NCBI GenBank assembly: GCA_914767715.1
Contig: OU612071.1
Coordinates: forward strand, 9,347,493 to 9,411,492
Direction of reading: 5' to 3'
DNA from: Membranipora membranacea
Lineage: Eukaryota > Bryozoa > Gymnolaemata > Cheilostomatida > Membraniporidae
DNA: 64,000 nt
Position 1 is the first letter of the stretch, and every line of letters starts with the position of its first letter. A model generated the notes under the pieces. It was not told where the DNA came from. It ran no database searches and saw only the letters and a list, made by a program, of their open reading frames with translations. A program made the position numbers and the translations under genes. Of this stretch, positions 51,600 to 63,614 are shown piece by piece.

Positions 51600-53370
51600 C
51601 TGTTGAATCAATAGGTCAACAAGTAGTGCCACATTAACTTTCCCATATGATAATTGATAGGGATGGGCACATGCTCTCATTTTATCGAAGTTTCAAGCTG
51701 TGCAGTGCCCACATTTGTATTGATACATCAATTGACTACTGGTATTAAATTATCCTGTTGACAATAGCAGTAGGCCCTCTATGGTTGTTGATGTTAATAC
51801 CAGTGTTTTGTGGGTGGAACAGTTGATTTAATCTCTACACGCTGCCTAAAGATTCCATTGCTTGTTTATGCCAAGAATAACATCTAAACTTTCTGGTCTT
51901 TTCTTCTGATTGCAATTTCTGTTGTGCAGTTTATTATTCTCACCTCTGCGATTATTCATAATTTTTCATTCCAATGCTTTGCATTCTATTCAGGTGTCAG
52001 TGAGCTTTAAGTTCAATGCAGGTATACTGTGGATCAATTATATTTTAGAGTAAGACTGATTTTTTTAAATAAACAGCTTTCTATTCTATTTGTATTTGTG
52101 AAAGGATTCCAGTGCCCTAAACTTCATACCTAGTAAGTGTGATAGAAAGAGGGCTAACGTAATTTCTGTTGTTATATTTACATCTGTTGAGAAATACAAA
52201 ACTAAGAATTAGGGAAATAAAATCCTAATTTACTAATATCATTCGAAATGCCTGACCACTCATGTTTTATGAACTGATCTCAGCCTCAGGAGAAAAAATA
52301 TATGATCCATAGTCAATATATTATTATGATGCATGCTGGCAGTCAAAGTAAAATTGTAGCAAGTAACAATTGTCTACGAAGATAAGTTTAGGATGACAAG
52401 ATTAAAGGTTTTTGTTAAAAAATCCAGGATAGTTTAATGAGAAGTTTTAGTTTTAGGCATGCAATTTTGATTTACTCTAGAGATCAATGAGATAAGCTTA
52501 CTGAATTGAACAAGATTCTCACAGTGTCTATTAGCTTTACTTTTACTCGACATCAACATCTTAGCCAAGCAGCTGTGTTCAATCATAGTCAGATGTTTTG
52601 TTGTTTTCCGAATTATTTACCCATGTAGAAGTCATAATCAAGATAAGCCAGTCAGAATGTTAACTTTGTTTACATTGGCATTCATAGGCAACCTGCACAG
52701 AAGTTAAAAGGTTCCAGAAGATTTAAAAATGGACAACCCTTTGGGTAAACACACAGATTATCATACTGCTGGCACAACTCATGAAGTTGACCAAAAAACA
52801 GCGCAAAATCAATGAAAGATGAAAGATTGTTGCAAATACTGGAGAATAAGGGCGCCAGGGAATTCAAGGTTTTTTTGCGAGGCAATCTCATTCTTGGCAT
52901 AATAACGCGCACCAAGATGAGCTTTGAAGCTTTGGTGCAACTTTTTGATGAAAACATACAAATAGAATTTGGTCAATTATCTAACATTTCGCATAAAAGG
53001 CCAGAACTCCCCGCCTCCTCACTCTTCTGTCAAAGAATGATCACGATTGCACTTTCAACCAAATACTCACCACATTCATTATCAGCACTCAGCAGCAAAA
53101 GACAGGAATGACATCATTTCTTTCTGATTCAACAAGTGTGTTATGATCACTTGTTACAAGCGCAATGGAATGTGTGTGAAGGATTAACAAACAGTGCTAT
53201 TTATACTTAATTGGACAACCAGTGTGAATTTTACTTAATTGGACAATTAACAATTTTACAACAAGAATATCAAAGTAATTAAGTTATTACGCCTGTTACG
53301 AGCTAACCTCCCAGCTTGTGATACCAAAGCTGACAGATTAAAATTTATTAATGTAAATGGTGTTGTCACC
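51600..53370. other. Unassigned stretch
   Basis: No recognised domain. A 99-codon plus-strand frame at 52,812-53,111 and an overlapping minus-strand frame at 52,682-52,957 are open, but neither resembles a family I know. Confidence 0.35.
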
Positions 53371-53376
53371 AGTCTA

Positions 53377-54465
53377 TCATTTTAATTTAATGCTATCTGT
53401 ACTAGTGCCAACACCTGCCAGGGAACTACCATCCAAGAGTGAGAGAGAAAAATGCCAAAATTGCTTCCTGTACACCGTATAACAGAGATGGCTGAGAACG
53501 ATATAGTATAACATCAAGAGCTCCTTTGTAGACAGGTAATGAATATATACCAGGCTTACAATAGTTGATTTACCTTTGCCTCCCTCAGCCCACATACCAT
53601 AACATTCAGAGCTAACTGCATGCTCAGAGCATCTTTGACTAACAAATAGAAATAGCTGAAGGCCATCCACCCTCAAAAAATCCCAAGAAGCGTAGATTAA
53701 GACTATGCCAATGATCAGTACTAATACTACATGCTATGACGCCAAATATGTGTTTATTAGCATCAGCCAGAATATTTTCAAAAGTCAGTGGTTCTGTGGA
53801 GAATATGGCCTCATTCTATTATCACTTCTCTCCACTTAGGCATGCAGGATGTATATTAAAAAGTAGATACTCGCTCAACTGGTGAGCGAAGTTGTATTTT
53901 TTTATCAGTAGCAAAGTTTTGTGATAATTCTGCCAGCATAATTTAGCTGATGCATTCTATTTATGCAGTTGCTGCCAAAATTCACAGATTGCAAAAAATA
54001 TAATGCAGGGTACGGTAAGACGCAGTAGAGTTGAACAAAAGTATTTTGTTGGCTCATCATACTCAATACTCAGAGTTTTCTGTGCTCACGAAATTTGTGA
54101 GCGGATCAGCGGACACTTCGAATAGAATGCTTTGAAGTCCGATCATGATGAAAGATTCGCCTCAGTGGAGATGTGAACCTTGGCCTCCCGCCGCCCATCA
54201 TAGTCTTTGATGCTACCTTACCCAGCAATAACTATTCATCACAGCATCTATGTTGCCTGGTCATCTAAATAACTCAGTAATGCCAAGCCAGTTATATAAT
54301 ACTGTCTAGCTTTGTAAAGGCTCATACTATAACAATACGATAGCAATAATGAATGTAATTTATTTAGGAGGCAGGGTTAATTATACAGTAATGGTAACTG
54401 GTTGGGGAATGATAAATTGGTTGGTCAAAAGTGAACAATTCTTGGGCATGAAACACAGTGCAAAT
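53377..54465 (-). repeat. 1.1-kb dispersed repeat, copy 1
   Basis: This is the reverse complement of 62,400-63,490. Both copies keep an open stretch reading QLFLFVS, then RCSEHAVSSECYGMWAEGGK and a possible donor (AAAG|gtaaat). Both also contain a tRNA-like B box (54,165-54,230 here). A partial copy is at 41,380-41,560. It is probably a mobile element or a composite of SINE and a coding remnant. Confidence 0.7.
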
Positions 54466-54469
54466 GGTC

Positions 54470-56000
54470 TGACAGTGCCAATCCTTATTCCTTTGGATTG
54501 CTCATCTCCTGAGGAACACAGTGGTTATTTTTTTTAGTAAACAAGGAAAACATATTATGCCAAAATATCAGAAGCTTTACTAAAAACAGTCAAAAAATGA
54601 TGAGAATTGCTGCCCTGCTGCCAGCATATGTATGCAATTATTCTACTTTCATGGCGGGCAAAGAAATACACATTTTTTGAGTATGTCCTGAAAATCTGAG
54701 GTCTTTAGCTCAATAATTGCTTATGCCAGCTCCAACGGAAGCTTTACTAAAGCATCACAAATCAGTAAAATAATGTGTAGCCACATTTTCATTTGAGCAG
54801 CAGCATGGCTTCAATTAGTCTGACAGCACAAATTTCTATATCATTGGATTGCTCATCTCCTGAGGAACACGATGGTTATTTTCTTTAGTAAACAAGGAAA
54901 GTATCTGCCAACATATCGAGAGCTTTAGTGAAAACAGTTCAAAAATGATATAAATCGCTGCCCTGCTGCCAGCATATGTATGTAATTATTCTACTTTCAT
55001 GGAGGGCAACGAAATACACATTTTTTGAGTATGTCCTGAAAATCTGAGGACTGAAGCTCAATAATTGCTTGTGCCAGCTACAAAAGAAGCTTTCCCTAAT
55101 GCATCACAAATCAGTAAAATAATGTGTAGCCACATTTTCTTTTGAGCAACAACATGGCTTCAAAAGGTCTGACAGCACGAATTCTTATATCATTGGATTG
55201 CTCATCTCCCGAGGAACATTGTGTTATTTTTTTAGTAAACAAGGAAAACATCTGCCAACATATCGAGAGCTGAAGTGAAAACAGTTTGAAAATGATATAA
55301 TTTGCTGCCCTGCTGCCGGCATATGTATGTAATTATTCCATTTTCATGGTGGGTATTTTTTGAGAATGATCTAAAAATCTGAGGTCTGTAGCTTGATAAC
55401 TTATTTTGCCAACAACAAAAGAAGGTTTCTATTTACAATCATTATGATTTATAGCCATATTGAAAGAATGAAAAATTTGCCCAAGCTGGGATCAAACCCA
55501 GCGTATACTAAATGGGGAATTATCCACTGAGCTACACAAACTTCATGTTGCACAAAACAAAAAGTGTCTGACTGATCTTTAGTGAAGCATGAATTCTGTA
55601 TTATAATGATTACATTACATTACTGATGATGAATACACACACAATCAGGGCCAATCAGCATATTTGTGCACAGCTAAATCATTGCAAATCAGTAAAATAA
55701 TGTACAAGCGCATTTTCTTTTGAGCAGCAGCATGGCTTAAAATGTTATGACAGCACAAATTTTTATATCATTGGATTGCTCATCTTCTGAGGAACATAAT
55801 GGTTATTTTTTTTAGTAAACAAGGAAAATATCTGCCCACATATCGAAAGCTTTACCAAAAACAGATAAAAATTGATATAAATTGCTGCCCTGCTGCCGGC
55901 TTATATATGCAATTATTCCACTTTTATGGGGGGCAAAGAAATACACACTTTGTGAGTGTGTCCTGAAAATCTGAGGTCTGTAGCTTGATAACTTTTTATG
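54470..56000. repeat. About 350-bp satellite array, 4 units
   Basis: The anchor 'ttggattgctcatctc' recurs at about 54,492, 54,845, 55,194 and 55,772. The first spacings are about 350 bp. The last is about 575 bp because a tRNA-like insertion of about 225 bp (around 55,450-55,670) splits the unit. Units also share 'gctgccctgctgcc' and 'gtcctgaaaatctgagg'. Confidence 0.88.
55475..55550 (-). mobile_element. tRNA-like SINE head inside satellite
   Basis: On the minus strand it reads TGTAGCTCAGTGGATAATTC (A box) and later GGTTTGATCCCAGC (B box). It interrupts the satellite unit and is missing from the other three units, so it inserted after the array formed. Confidence 0.7.
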
Positions 56001-56454
56001 CCAGCCACAAAAGAAGTTTTTCACTTTATAATTTATATGAATTTTGGCCTTTTCGAGATGTGGAGATAACTCGGGTTCACAAAATTACCTTATATGCCCT
56101 GAGTCCCATTGTAGTTTGCATGCTACAGCATTGGCAGAACAATTTTAAAATGAAATTCATATTTAAATCACCCTTTTTTGTAAGCTGACAATTTGTGATC
56201 TTTTTGATTGTCTGATGAGCCTTAAGATGCTGGAATCTTGATTCGGTATGGAAGGCCACCTTTCTTTGCAAGAAAAGGTGAACGAATTGATTGGACTAAG
56301 TCAGATTCTCTTCCAAGACTAAAACGCCAGGTTCTGGCTTGGTAGCAGTAGCTTAAGTTCTTGGCATGGTTAGTACTCCTTCGTGATTGCAGTACCAAAG
56401 TGCCCACTGCAGACATCTGGTTTTGCATCAACTTAATTCTTTTAAATTGAGTCT

Positions 56455-56510
56455 TTGGGGAAAGCAATCATCTGAACAAACCAACTGAGCCACATACAGG
56501 TTCAACCTAC
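56455..56510 (-). mobile_element. tRNA-like SINE head near receptor E
   Basis: The minus-strand sequence reads TATGTGGCTCAGTTGGTTTG, an A-box match related to the head at 42,230-42,315. Both sit just downstream of a receptor transmembrane exon, so the insertion may predate the B/E duplication. Confidence 0.5.
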
Positions 56511-56593
56511 TCCCAAGTGCGTCAAGGGTATATTGTTATGTTTATTTCGCAATTTCACATTCTTTTGCATTTTACTATGTACTAGTAACTCAC

Positions 56594-56794
56594 TCTGTGT
56601 CTGAGCTGTCTGTGTTCGAATCTCCTCAATACGATCACCAAGTTCGTTGATCTTTATCACTGTGAGCATCAAAGCAGCACATGAGACCAGCAGAGCTAGA
56701 ATAGAAATCAGCAGAAGAATGAGTACACACCTCTTGTCATACCATTTTGATTCTTTTTTCTCATTCTTTCGATCAGATTCAGGCACATCCAGAC
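56594..56794 (-). CDS. Receptor E transmembrane exon
   Basis: This 201-nt phase 1-1 exon has acceptor gttctgcag|GT and donor CAG A|gtgag. It encodes GLDVPESDRKNEKKESKWY, DKR, the span CVLILLLISILALLVSC..., then IKINELGDRIEEIRTQTAQTQ. It is in frame with two tail exons upstream. No stalk or SRCR exon is found directly downstream. The next related sequence on the strand is the partial SRCR of unit C at 47.08-46.65 kb, beyond the satellite array. Confidence 0.84.
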
Positions 56795-57290
56795 CTGCAG
56801 AACAAGAAAAAGAGAAGTAAAAACAGTCATGAATAATGTTATAATTGATCCATGTTATTTCCACATGGGCCTCGCCCAGTAGGCCCAAGCTCGATGAAAG
56901 GGCATTCCAGGAGTTATTTTTGAAGGCTTGGCACTCAATAGAGTATTTTCCAAATTAAGGGTTAATGTTGTTGTGCAGTGTGGTACTGTGAGCACTGGCA
57001 TCATAGGAAAAAAAATTGAGTGGAGTAGTTTTCTTCATGACTTAAGAGATAAATCAACGATCGGAAATCTACAACCTATCTTAATTTATATACTGCCCTT
57101 ACTATTGAATCAAAATATGAAGACAGCTGAGAATCTTTAATCAACGGAACACAACTTTCAAATTTGAATAATATTAAACTTAGAACAATGGGTGAGCTGC
57201 CTCTGTCAATGTAGCTTATATTGGGCTTCATAATGATAATGTTGTCATAAATCGTGAACAACAAACAACCTGGTGGTGTTGTACAAGTAC

Positions 57291-57497
57291 CTTGTTCGGA
57301 AGTTGTGCTTTTGTTTGGTCCACATGTTTCGGGAGGCTGATATTCGATCCCGTTACCGCTATCGGCAATCTCCTCATTCACTTCTCGAGTTTGTGATGGC
57401 TTTTCGTAGAGGTGAGGGGGTGAACCACCTTCAAAATAGGGACATGGCTCCATCGGTACTGGTGTCATATTGTAAACTGATGGACGCAAAAGACCTC
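57291..57497 (-). CDS. Receptor E tail exon 2
   Basis: This 207-nt phase 1-1 exon (69 codons) has acceptor ttgtgag|GA, with a branch-like tgctaac upstream, and donor CAA G|gtactt. It encodes LLRPSVYNMTPVPMEPCPYF, then HLYEKPSQTREVNEE, then EYQPPETCGP and a Ser/Thr end. It aligns with the B tail exon from MEPCPYF/MELCAYV onward. Four Tyr are present: YNM, YFEG, YEKP and YQPP. The acceptor could be three bases further in, without changing phase. Confidence 0.66.
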
Positions 57498-57717
57498 CTC
57501 ACAATATTGTTAGCACAGTAAACTGTCCCATCCCCCTCCCCTTCAATTCTCGTGTTCCTTGAATTCATTGGATGATACATTTTTTGAAAGTGAAAAACGA
57601 AACGTCAATGTTAGGATCTACTTACTAACTAACTTGCTTGTGAAAATATAAAAACTCTGATATCCGGATAACATAAAATACTAATAAAATAATGCTTCCA
57701 TAAATACTTCTATATAC

Positions 57718-57868
57718 CTGGTACTTTTTCATACAATATGCCTAATTGATCTCCTGTCAGGGTTATCTTCTGAGTATCATCCCTGCTGTTGGTCGCTACC
57801 TCTCCTCCAAAGCTTGTCTGTGCATCCACATCCTCATATATGGCTTCAGGTTGACTGTGAAGATCCAT
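57718..57868 (-). CDS. Receptor E first exon
   Basis: The exon runs from ATG for 50 codons to a phase-1 donor (CCA G|gtatat). The product starts MDLHSQPEAIYEDVDAQTSF and ends DQLGILYEKVP. ILYEKV fits the ITIM consensus (I/V/L/S-x-Y-x-x-I/V/L), and AIYEDV is a second acidic Tyr site. With exon 2 and the membrane exon this gives about 186 residues, N-terminus inside. Function as an inhibitory or adaptor-binding tail is inferred from the motifs alone. B has no visible equivalent of this exon. Confidence 0.68.
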
Positions 57869-57869
57869 T

Positions 57870-59610
57870 CTCTTTTGACTATAATTATTGCTTCAAGATT
57901 TGTTTGTGCTGCTGTTTAGTCAGGATGTCCTTTTATCAATGGCCTTATGGTGAGTGACTTAAGTGAGTAGCTTATCACTGCTTTTAGTAATTTGATTATA
58001 GAAGCTAGTTCCTCATCAACCCGTGCTATGTTTTCACTTTTGAGAGCATGTAACAACGAACAAACTGACCTTCCCGTAAATTAGCACATACCTCACATGC
58101 TATACTAGTAAATGTATCAGGGAGGTTCCACAGACGACTCATAGGAGGAACTGCCAAGCTCAATATTGAAAAAATTACCTTCAAGACAAATGAACACTCC
58201 GGAGTATCCAGGGTTCGTTGAGATTTTGTAATTCGATTATGGTTCTTATATTATGTTTCTGATTAAGTTAAAATTCTAATTTTACATGGCCCTCCTACAA
58301 ATGAGATTGCATTACAAGCAATGAAATGTGTCAGGTTTTGACAGCAGTCACTAGGGACTTCCAGCCGAGCCTGCCAATGTGTTTGGCACTGCTGAGTTAT
58401 AAGGCAGCAACTTCTTATAATTATGTTTTAAACGTAATTTTAAGCAGTCAACAGGGAGGTGATGAATTGTGATGTTAACACACAAAAACCCTCGGTTAAA
58501 ACATAAAATCTAAGGTAACTCTTAGATTATACAGAGGGATGGTTATAACTAGTTTAAATTAATAACATCTACATCACATAAGGCAATTCAACAATTGCAG
58601 TTATAGATATCCAACCAGGGGAGGGATCATAATTATGTGTTTCAAGTAGTCATAACTTGTCTGAAAAACTTTCAATGGATGTTATCGATTGTGTCCAAGT
58701 TCTTCACATACCAGAAATCCCAAATATATTTGTGCTATTAAATAGTGGCATAATACAGTTGGAGGTAAGATGGTAAGAGACATCAACATCAACAGTATTT
58801 AATACCAAGCAGCGAGCAATTTACTAAGCAATTTTATCATATATGGGAATGTTTTGAGAGTTTCAAAATTAACAGCAACCGATGTTGCCCAAGATTATTG
58901 TTTACCTTTGGTATTTAACTGCTAAGAATTTCTTTCTTGTTCAGTAACAGAAAGTGACAGGTTTACTTGCTCGTCCAACATTGATGAACATAACAGATAC
59001 ATATGCAAAACTAGTAATTGTAACAGGGAAGCTCCACAGGCAATTCAAGGAGGAACTGCAGACTTTAAAGTCATATAAATTACTCATCGTGACAAATTGA
59101 AACTCTTGATTATAAATCTCTTAGCGATATTATGTATATTTCTAAATGTACATTTCCATCCTACAAATTAGCTTGCTCCACAAGCAATGAAATGCTTCAG
59201 GTTTTGGCAGCAGTCATGACACCACGGAATTATAAGACAGCGATTTTATTTGTTCTTACAAACTATTTCAAGCATTCAACAAATATGTGATGAATTGCGA
59301 TGCCAACACACAAGAACCCTCAGGAGAAACATAACATCTAAGGGAACTCTTGGATGTCATAAGAGGGATGGTTATAACTATTATGAGTTCATGAAATCTG
59401 CATCTCATAGGCAAATCAATCATTGCTGTTATTCAACCAGGGGAGTGATCATCTGACTTTCAAATAGTCATTATTGGTCTGTAAAACTTTCAAGGGTTGT
59501 CATCTTTACATACAACAAATCAAAAATATTTTTGAGCAATTAAATATTGGCACTGATTCAGTACCAAGCAGGAGCAATCAAAAAGATGACACACAACGTA
59601 AATGATAAAC
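57870..59610. other. Between receptor E and SRCR fragment F
   Basis: There is no exon I recognise. Two related blocks, about 58,320-58,680 and 59,170-59,480, are a direct duplication ('agcaatgaaatg..tcaggttttg', 'aagaaccctc', 'gggatggttataact'). An SRCR exon 3 for F would be expected here and is not seen. Confidence 0.5.
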
Positions 59611-59614
59611 ATAC

Positions 59615-60148
59615 CTGCTGTGTACACAGCCCCAAATTAGTTTCCGAGCCAGTACATATTACCTCATCAAGATAAATCGGGCCATTCCCTTCTCCAAATA
59701 CTGATGAATTATAATGAGAACTTGCTCCTCTAAAACAATACGATGATTGGAGCATTGATGTAGGGTGTAGACTTGAGGGCTTGAGCTACTGATGGTTCCG
59801 ATGTCATATATTATCTATATTATTATTATTTTTGCATTTTGTATGTATGTATTAACACTTTTTGTACCTCATCTTAGCAGTTAACATTTTCTCACATATT
59901 TTATTTGAGGAATGTGTTGAAGGCTTGTACAGTAAGGAGATGTGAACAAGTGCTCTAAATTCTTACATGGACTTTACAGATAAAATTAGCAATTTAACTG
60001 CTGTAGCCTATGCTCTTGCAGACAACATGAGCATAATTTATGTCCCATCTATCACCACATACTGTACCCAATGGTTCATATAATGTCCTCCGTACCTCAA
60101 GTCTGCCACTGTTCCAAGTGACGTTAACCAGCCTTGTATATATTATTC
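59615..60148 (-). pseudogene. SRCR fragment F, exons 1 and 2, broken
   Basis: On the minus strand exon 1 is 60,148-59,998 (151 nt, as in A) and exon 2 is 59,729-59,615 (115 nt, two short). Exon 1 reads [19 protein letters not shown] and ends GYS, but the donor is tt instead of gt (AGCAG|ttaaat). Exon 2 reads VFGEGNGPIYLDEVICTGSE then LGLCTQQ, with a changed 3' end that breaks the phase. Exon 3 is missing. It is a decayed duplicate of the A/B SRCR module, upstream of unit E on the same strand. Confidence 0.84.
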
Positions 60149-60149
60149 C

Positions 60150-62399
60150 TAAAATAATTAATCACTCATACTGACTTATGCAATAGCTGAGAATATGGTT
60201 TATATACCATACGTGGAGTTTCACTGATGTAGTTGAGTACTAGAGGGAGGAGTTTGGACCTGAGTGTTCATGATATAATGCTAAGCACAGCATAAAATAA
60301 ATGTCCCATCATTCATGCAGTTGGTGGTGTAACTTTCGCTTATCATCTGTACAGATGTGACATGTCCAAATGCTGCTATGAACTACTGTAGTACACACAT
60401 GCTTCTTTGCATGGTTTTCACTCATAACTTCAGGGCTATTCAGTCAATCACATTCTTACTTTCACATTATATCCTTCAATGTCTTAAATTATATAGTGTA
60501 AAGTTTTGAGGATGGATGAAAGTTACCTCCTGGGATAAAGCCAGATAAAAAATGCTCCTTTCAATTTCATTTATTTGCTTGTTTTGAGGTTCCCTGCAGC
60601 TCACATGACCTGTCCAAAACGCAACGTTATTTCAGTCTAATGAAACTATTGGCTGTTGTAATAAAAGCTTTAATGGTAGTGATAAAGCTAGCTTAGGATA
60701 CTAATCTTGTGGCATTCTGCAATCTTCATGAATTTGCATATGCACCAGACATCTGTGTGGCACTATAGAAACTTTTTGGGCTTTCTCTATAACCACCTTT
60801 ACTTCTTAAAGGATTACTGACACCTTGGTGGTTTTTGGTATCGTTTTGAAGCTCTTAGTCTAACTAATATAACACTGGCAAGGTCGACATTAGACTGTGG
60901 CCTCATTTCATGGAATAAGCCATTGAGGGAGCAAAATTCTTCTCATATACTCTCATATACTCATATTCTCTCCCCTTACAGATCTTAGAGAAGACAACTC
61001 ATCTAGTAAATCCCTTATGAGCAGTAGCCTCATTTCCTGACTTCTCAAATACACCACCCCATCTAAATGTTTATGATTCACATTGATTACTATGACTATG
61101 TAAACAAAGGCACGCTTAACCGCAGCCGATGTATTTTACGTGTGGTCATTATGGGCATTCCCTCACAAGTGTGATTCATTCAATGGGCATACAGACAAAA
61201 TAGAAATACATTCTAAAGTCAATGATGGTATAACCAGAGACTTTAGATATCTATAGTCTCTGGTAAAACATCATTCATTGTTACAACATCACAGTACATA
61301 GCAAACAGCAATTGTAAAGAGTGATTGTTCAAAGAGACCACATTTGAAGCCTGGCCCTTTGATCTCTGCCATCTCAGTGACGCCCAGTGAGGGCAGATTT
61401 ACTAAACATAACAAAATAACAGCTGACTGATGACTATGACCAGAAATTTGTTTGGCGATTCATTTCTATTTCATGAATTGAGTGCACTTATGCCACACAC
61501 ACTTGCTGGGCAGAATTCTCAACAAATGGCTGCTAACTATAACATTCTATCAGACTCTGAAGACAGTGAAGAGGATGCCGGGAATTCTCGACAGAGCATG
61601 CAAATTCTAGATGGTCCCATTACTAATTTTATGTGCGTTCAGGCCAAACTTTACAAGGCAAATGAGACTATAAAGCGATGGTCCTCAGATCATTCTGCAT
61701 TGCCCATGATAGTGGCCCATACCAAAGCTCATAATAAGTAAACATCAAAACATAATCATCCCACAATTGTTTCCTTCAGCTGATTTTGCCTAGAGTTATT
61801 CAGCGGTCAGCATGTTCATTCTAGCTAACCAACAATAACACCAGTTTGCAACTACAGTGTATACAATGATGATCGGGCTATTGAATATGGTCCTTTGATG
61901 TAGGATTAATTGGAATAGTTACCTAACCACAACCTAATATTTGTTTTACAAACATTGATATTTATTAGCAGAGCATCATAATAGCTGGCAAACTCATTCA
62001 TGGTTATCAAGTTGGCCCTCAGACTTGAATCATGACTGAGCTGGCTCTTGACTGAGAAGGCAACTTCCAATTTAATTTTAAAATGTGCTGTATTCAGGCA
62101 GTTTGTGGCCAACTCAGAAACTGGTGCGACAAACAATAAAATGTTATATTTTTCATCATTTTTTTCATATTTCTTTACCTCTGCAAAGTCCAGAACCTCC
62201 AAGGTGTCAGGAATCTTTTAAATGGAGCGAAAGCTCGAAAGTAATTATCTTGATGGAGGTGATCGGTATTAATGTTTTTTTTCATCGCAACTCTAGTTGG
62301 TTTACAAGAAGATTTTTTCGAGCGCAACAACCTACAATAAAGATCAAACATTCTCACGCTTGAATTGCTGTGGACAGGGTACGTGGGGACTGTCATCAC
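60150..62399. other. Intergenic, one unassigned reading frame
   Basis: The stretch is largely featureless. A 103-codon plus-strand frame at 61,430-61,741 contains an acidic ILSDSEDSEEDAGNSRQS patch and no recognised domain. The acidic patch is of the kind seen in transposase N-termini, but nothing nearby supports that. Confidence 0.35.
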
Positions 62400-63490
62400 T
62401 GCGTTTTTTACCCAAGAATTGTTGGACAATTCTGTACAATTCTAGAATTGTTCGAAACTGACCTATATATCATTACCCAACCAGCAACCATTATTTTGTA
62501 ATTAACCCTGCCTGCTAAATAAATTACATTCATTATTGCTATTGTATAGTTATAATATAAGCCTTTACAGTTCTAGTCAATATTATATAATTGGATTGAC
62601 ATTGTATTCAATGAGTTTGTATTTAGATGACCAGGCAAGATCTCCTGTAATGAATAGATATTGCTGTGCAAGGTAGCATCAAAGTCTATAACGCGGGAGG
62701 CCCAGGTTCAAATTCCCGCCGGGGCAAATCTTTTCTTTTCGTCATGATGGAAATCGAAAGCATTCCATTCGAATTGTCCGCTCACAATTTTTGTAAGCAC
62801 AGAAAACTCTTAGTAATGAGTATGATGACCTGACAAAATACTTATGTTCAACTCTTCTGTGTTGTACCATACCCTATGTTATGTTTTGTGCAATCTGTTA
62901 ATATTGGCAGCAACTGCATAAAAAGAATACATCAGCTAAACTATGCTAGCAGAATTATCAGAAAATTTGCTACTAATAAAAATGTATCGCTCACCAGTTG
63001 AGCGAAGAATTACTTTGTATCAATTGTCCTACATGCCTAAGTGGAGAGAAGTGATATGTGAATGAGGCCATATTTTCCACAGAACCAATGACTACTGAAA
63101 ATATGCTGACTGATGCTAAAAAAAACTCAAACTTGGTGTCACAGCAAGTAGTACGGGTACTGATTATTGGCATAGTCTAAACTACGCTTCTTGTGATTAT
63201 TGAGAGTAAATGGCTCTCAGCTATTTCTATTTGTTAGCAAAAGATGCTCTGAGCATGCAGTTAGCTCTGAATGTTATGGTATGTGGGCTGAGGGAGGCAA
63301 AGGTAAATCAACTATTGTAAGCCTGGTATATATTCATTATCTGTCTACAAAGGAGCTCTTGTTTGTTGTTATACTATATCATTCTCAGCCATCTCAGTTA
63401 TATGGTGTACAGGAAGCAATTTTGGCATTTTTCTCTCTCACTCTTGGATGGTAGTTCCCTAGTAGGTGTTGGCACTAGTACAGATAGTAT
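62400..63490 (+). repeat. 1.1-kb dispersed repeat, copy 2
   Basis: This is the inverted partner of 53,377-54,465. On the plus strand it carries a tRNA-like B box (AGGTTCAAATTCCCGCC near 62,703) and the open stretch with RCSEHAVSSECYGMWAEGGK at about 63,238-63,305. The shared 'tgatggaaatcgaaagcatt' is also related to the SINE-like element at 32.7 kb. Confidence 0.7.
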
Positions 63491-63614
63491 TATAATGTTA
63501 GACTAAGACTAGTGGCAACACCGTATAAAGTAATAAACCTTTCAATCTAATGGAGAGAGTTGAGTTTGATAGACATAATACAGGCTTCTCAGATACACAA
63601 TAATTATATTGGTT

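Noticed and set aside
51600-53370. Coding gene at 52.7-53.1 kb
   Set aside because: Open frames on both strands overlap each other, show no family signature and have no paralog in the window.
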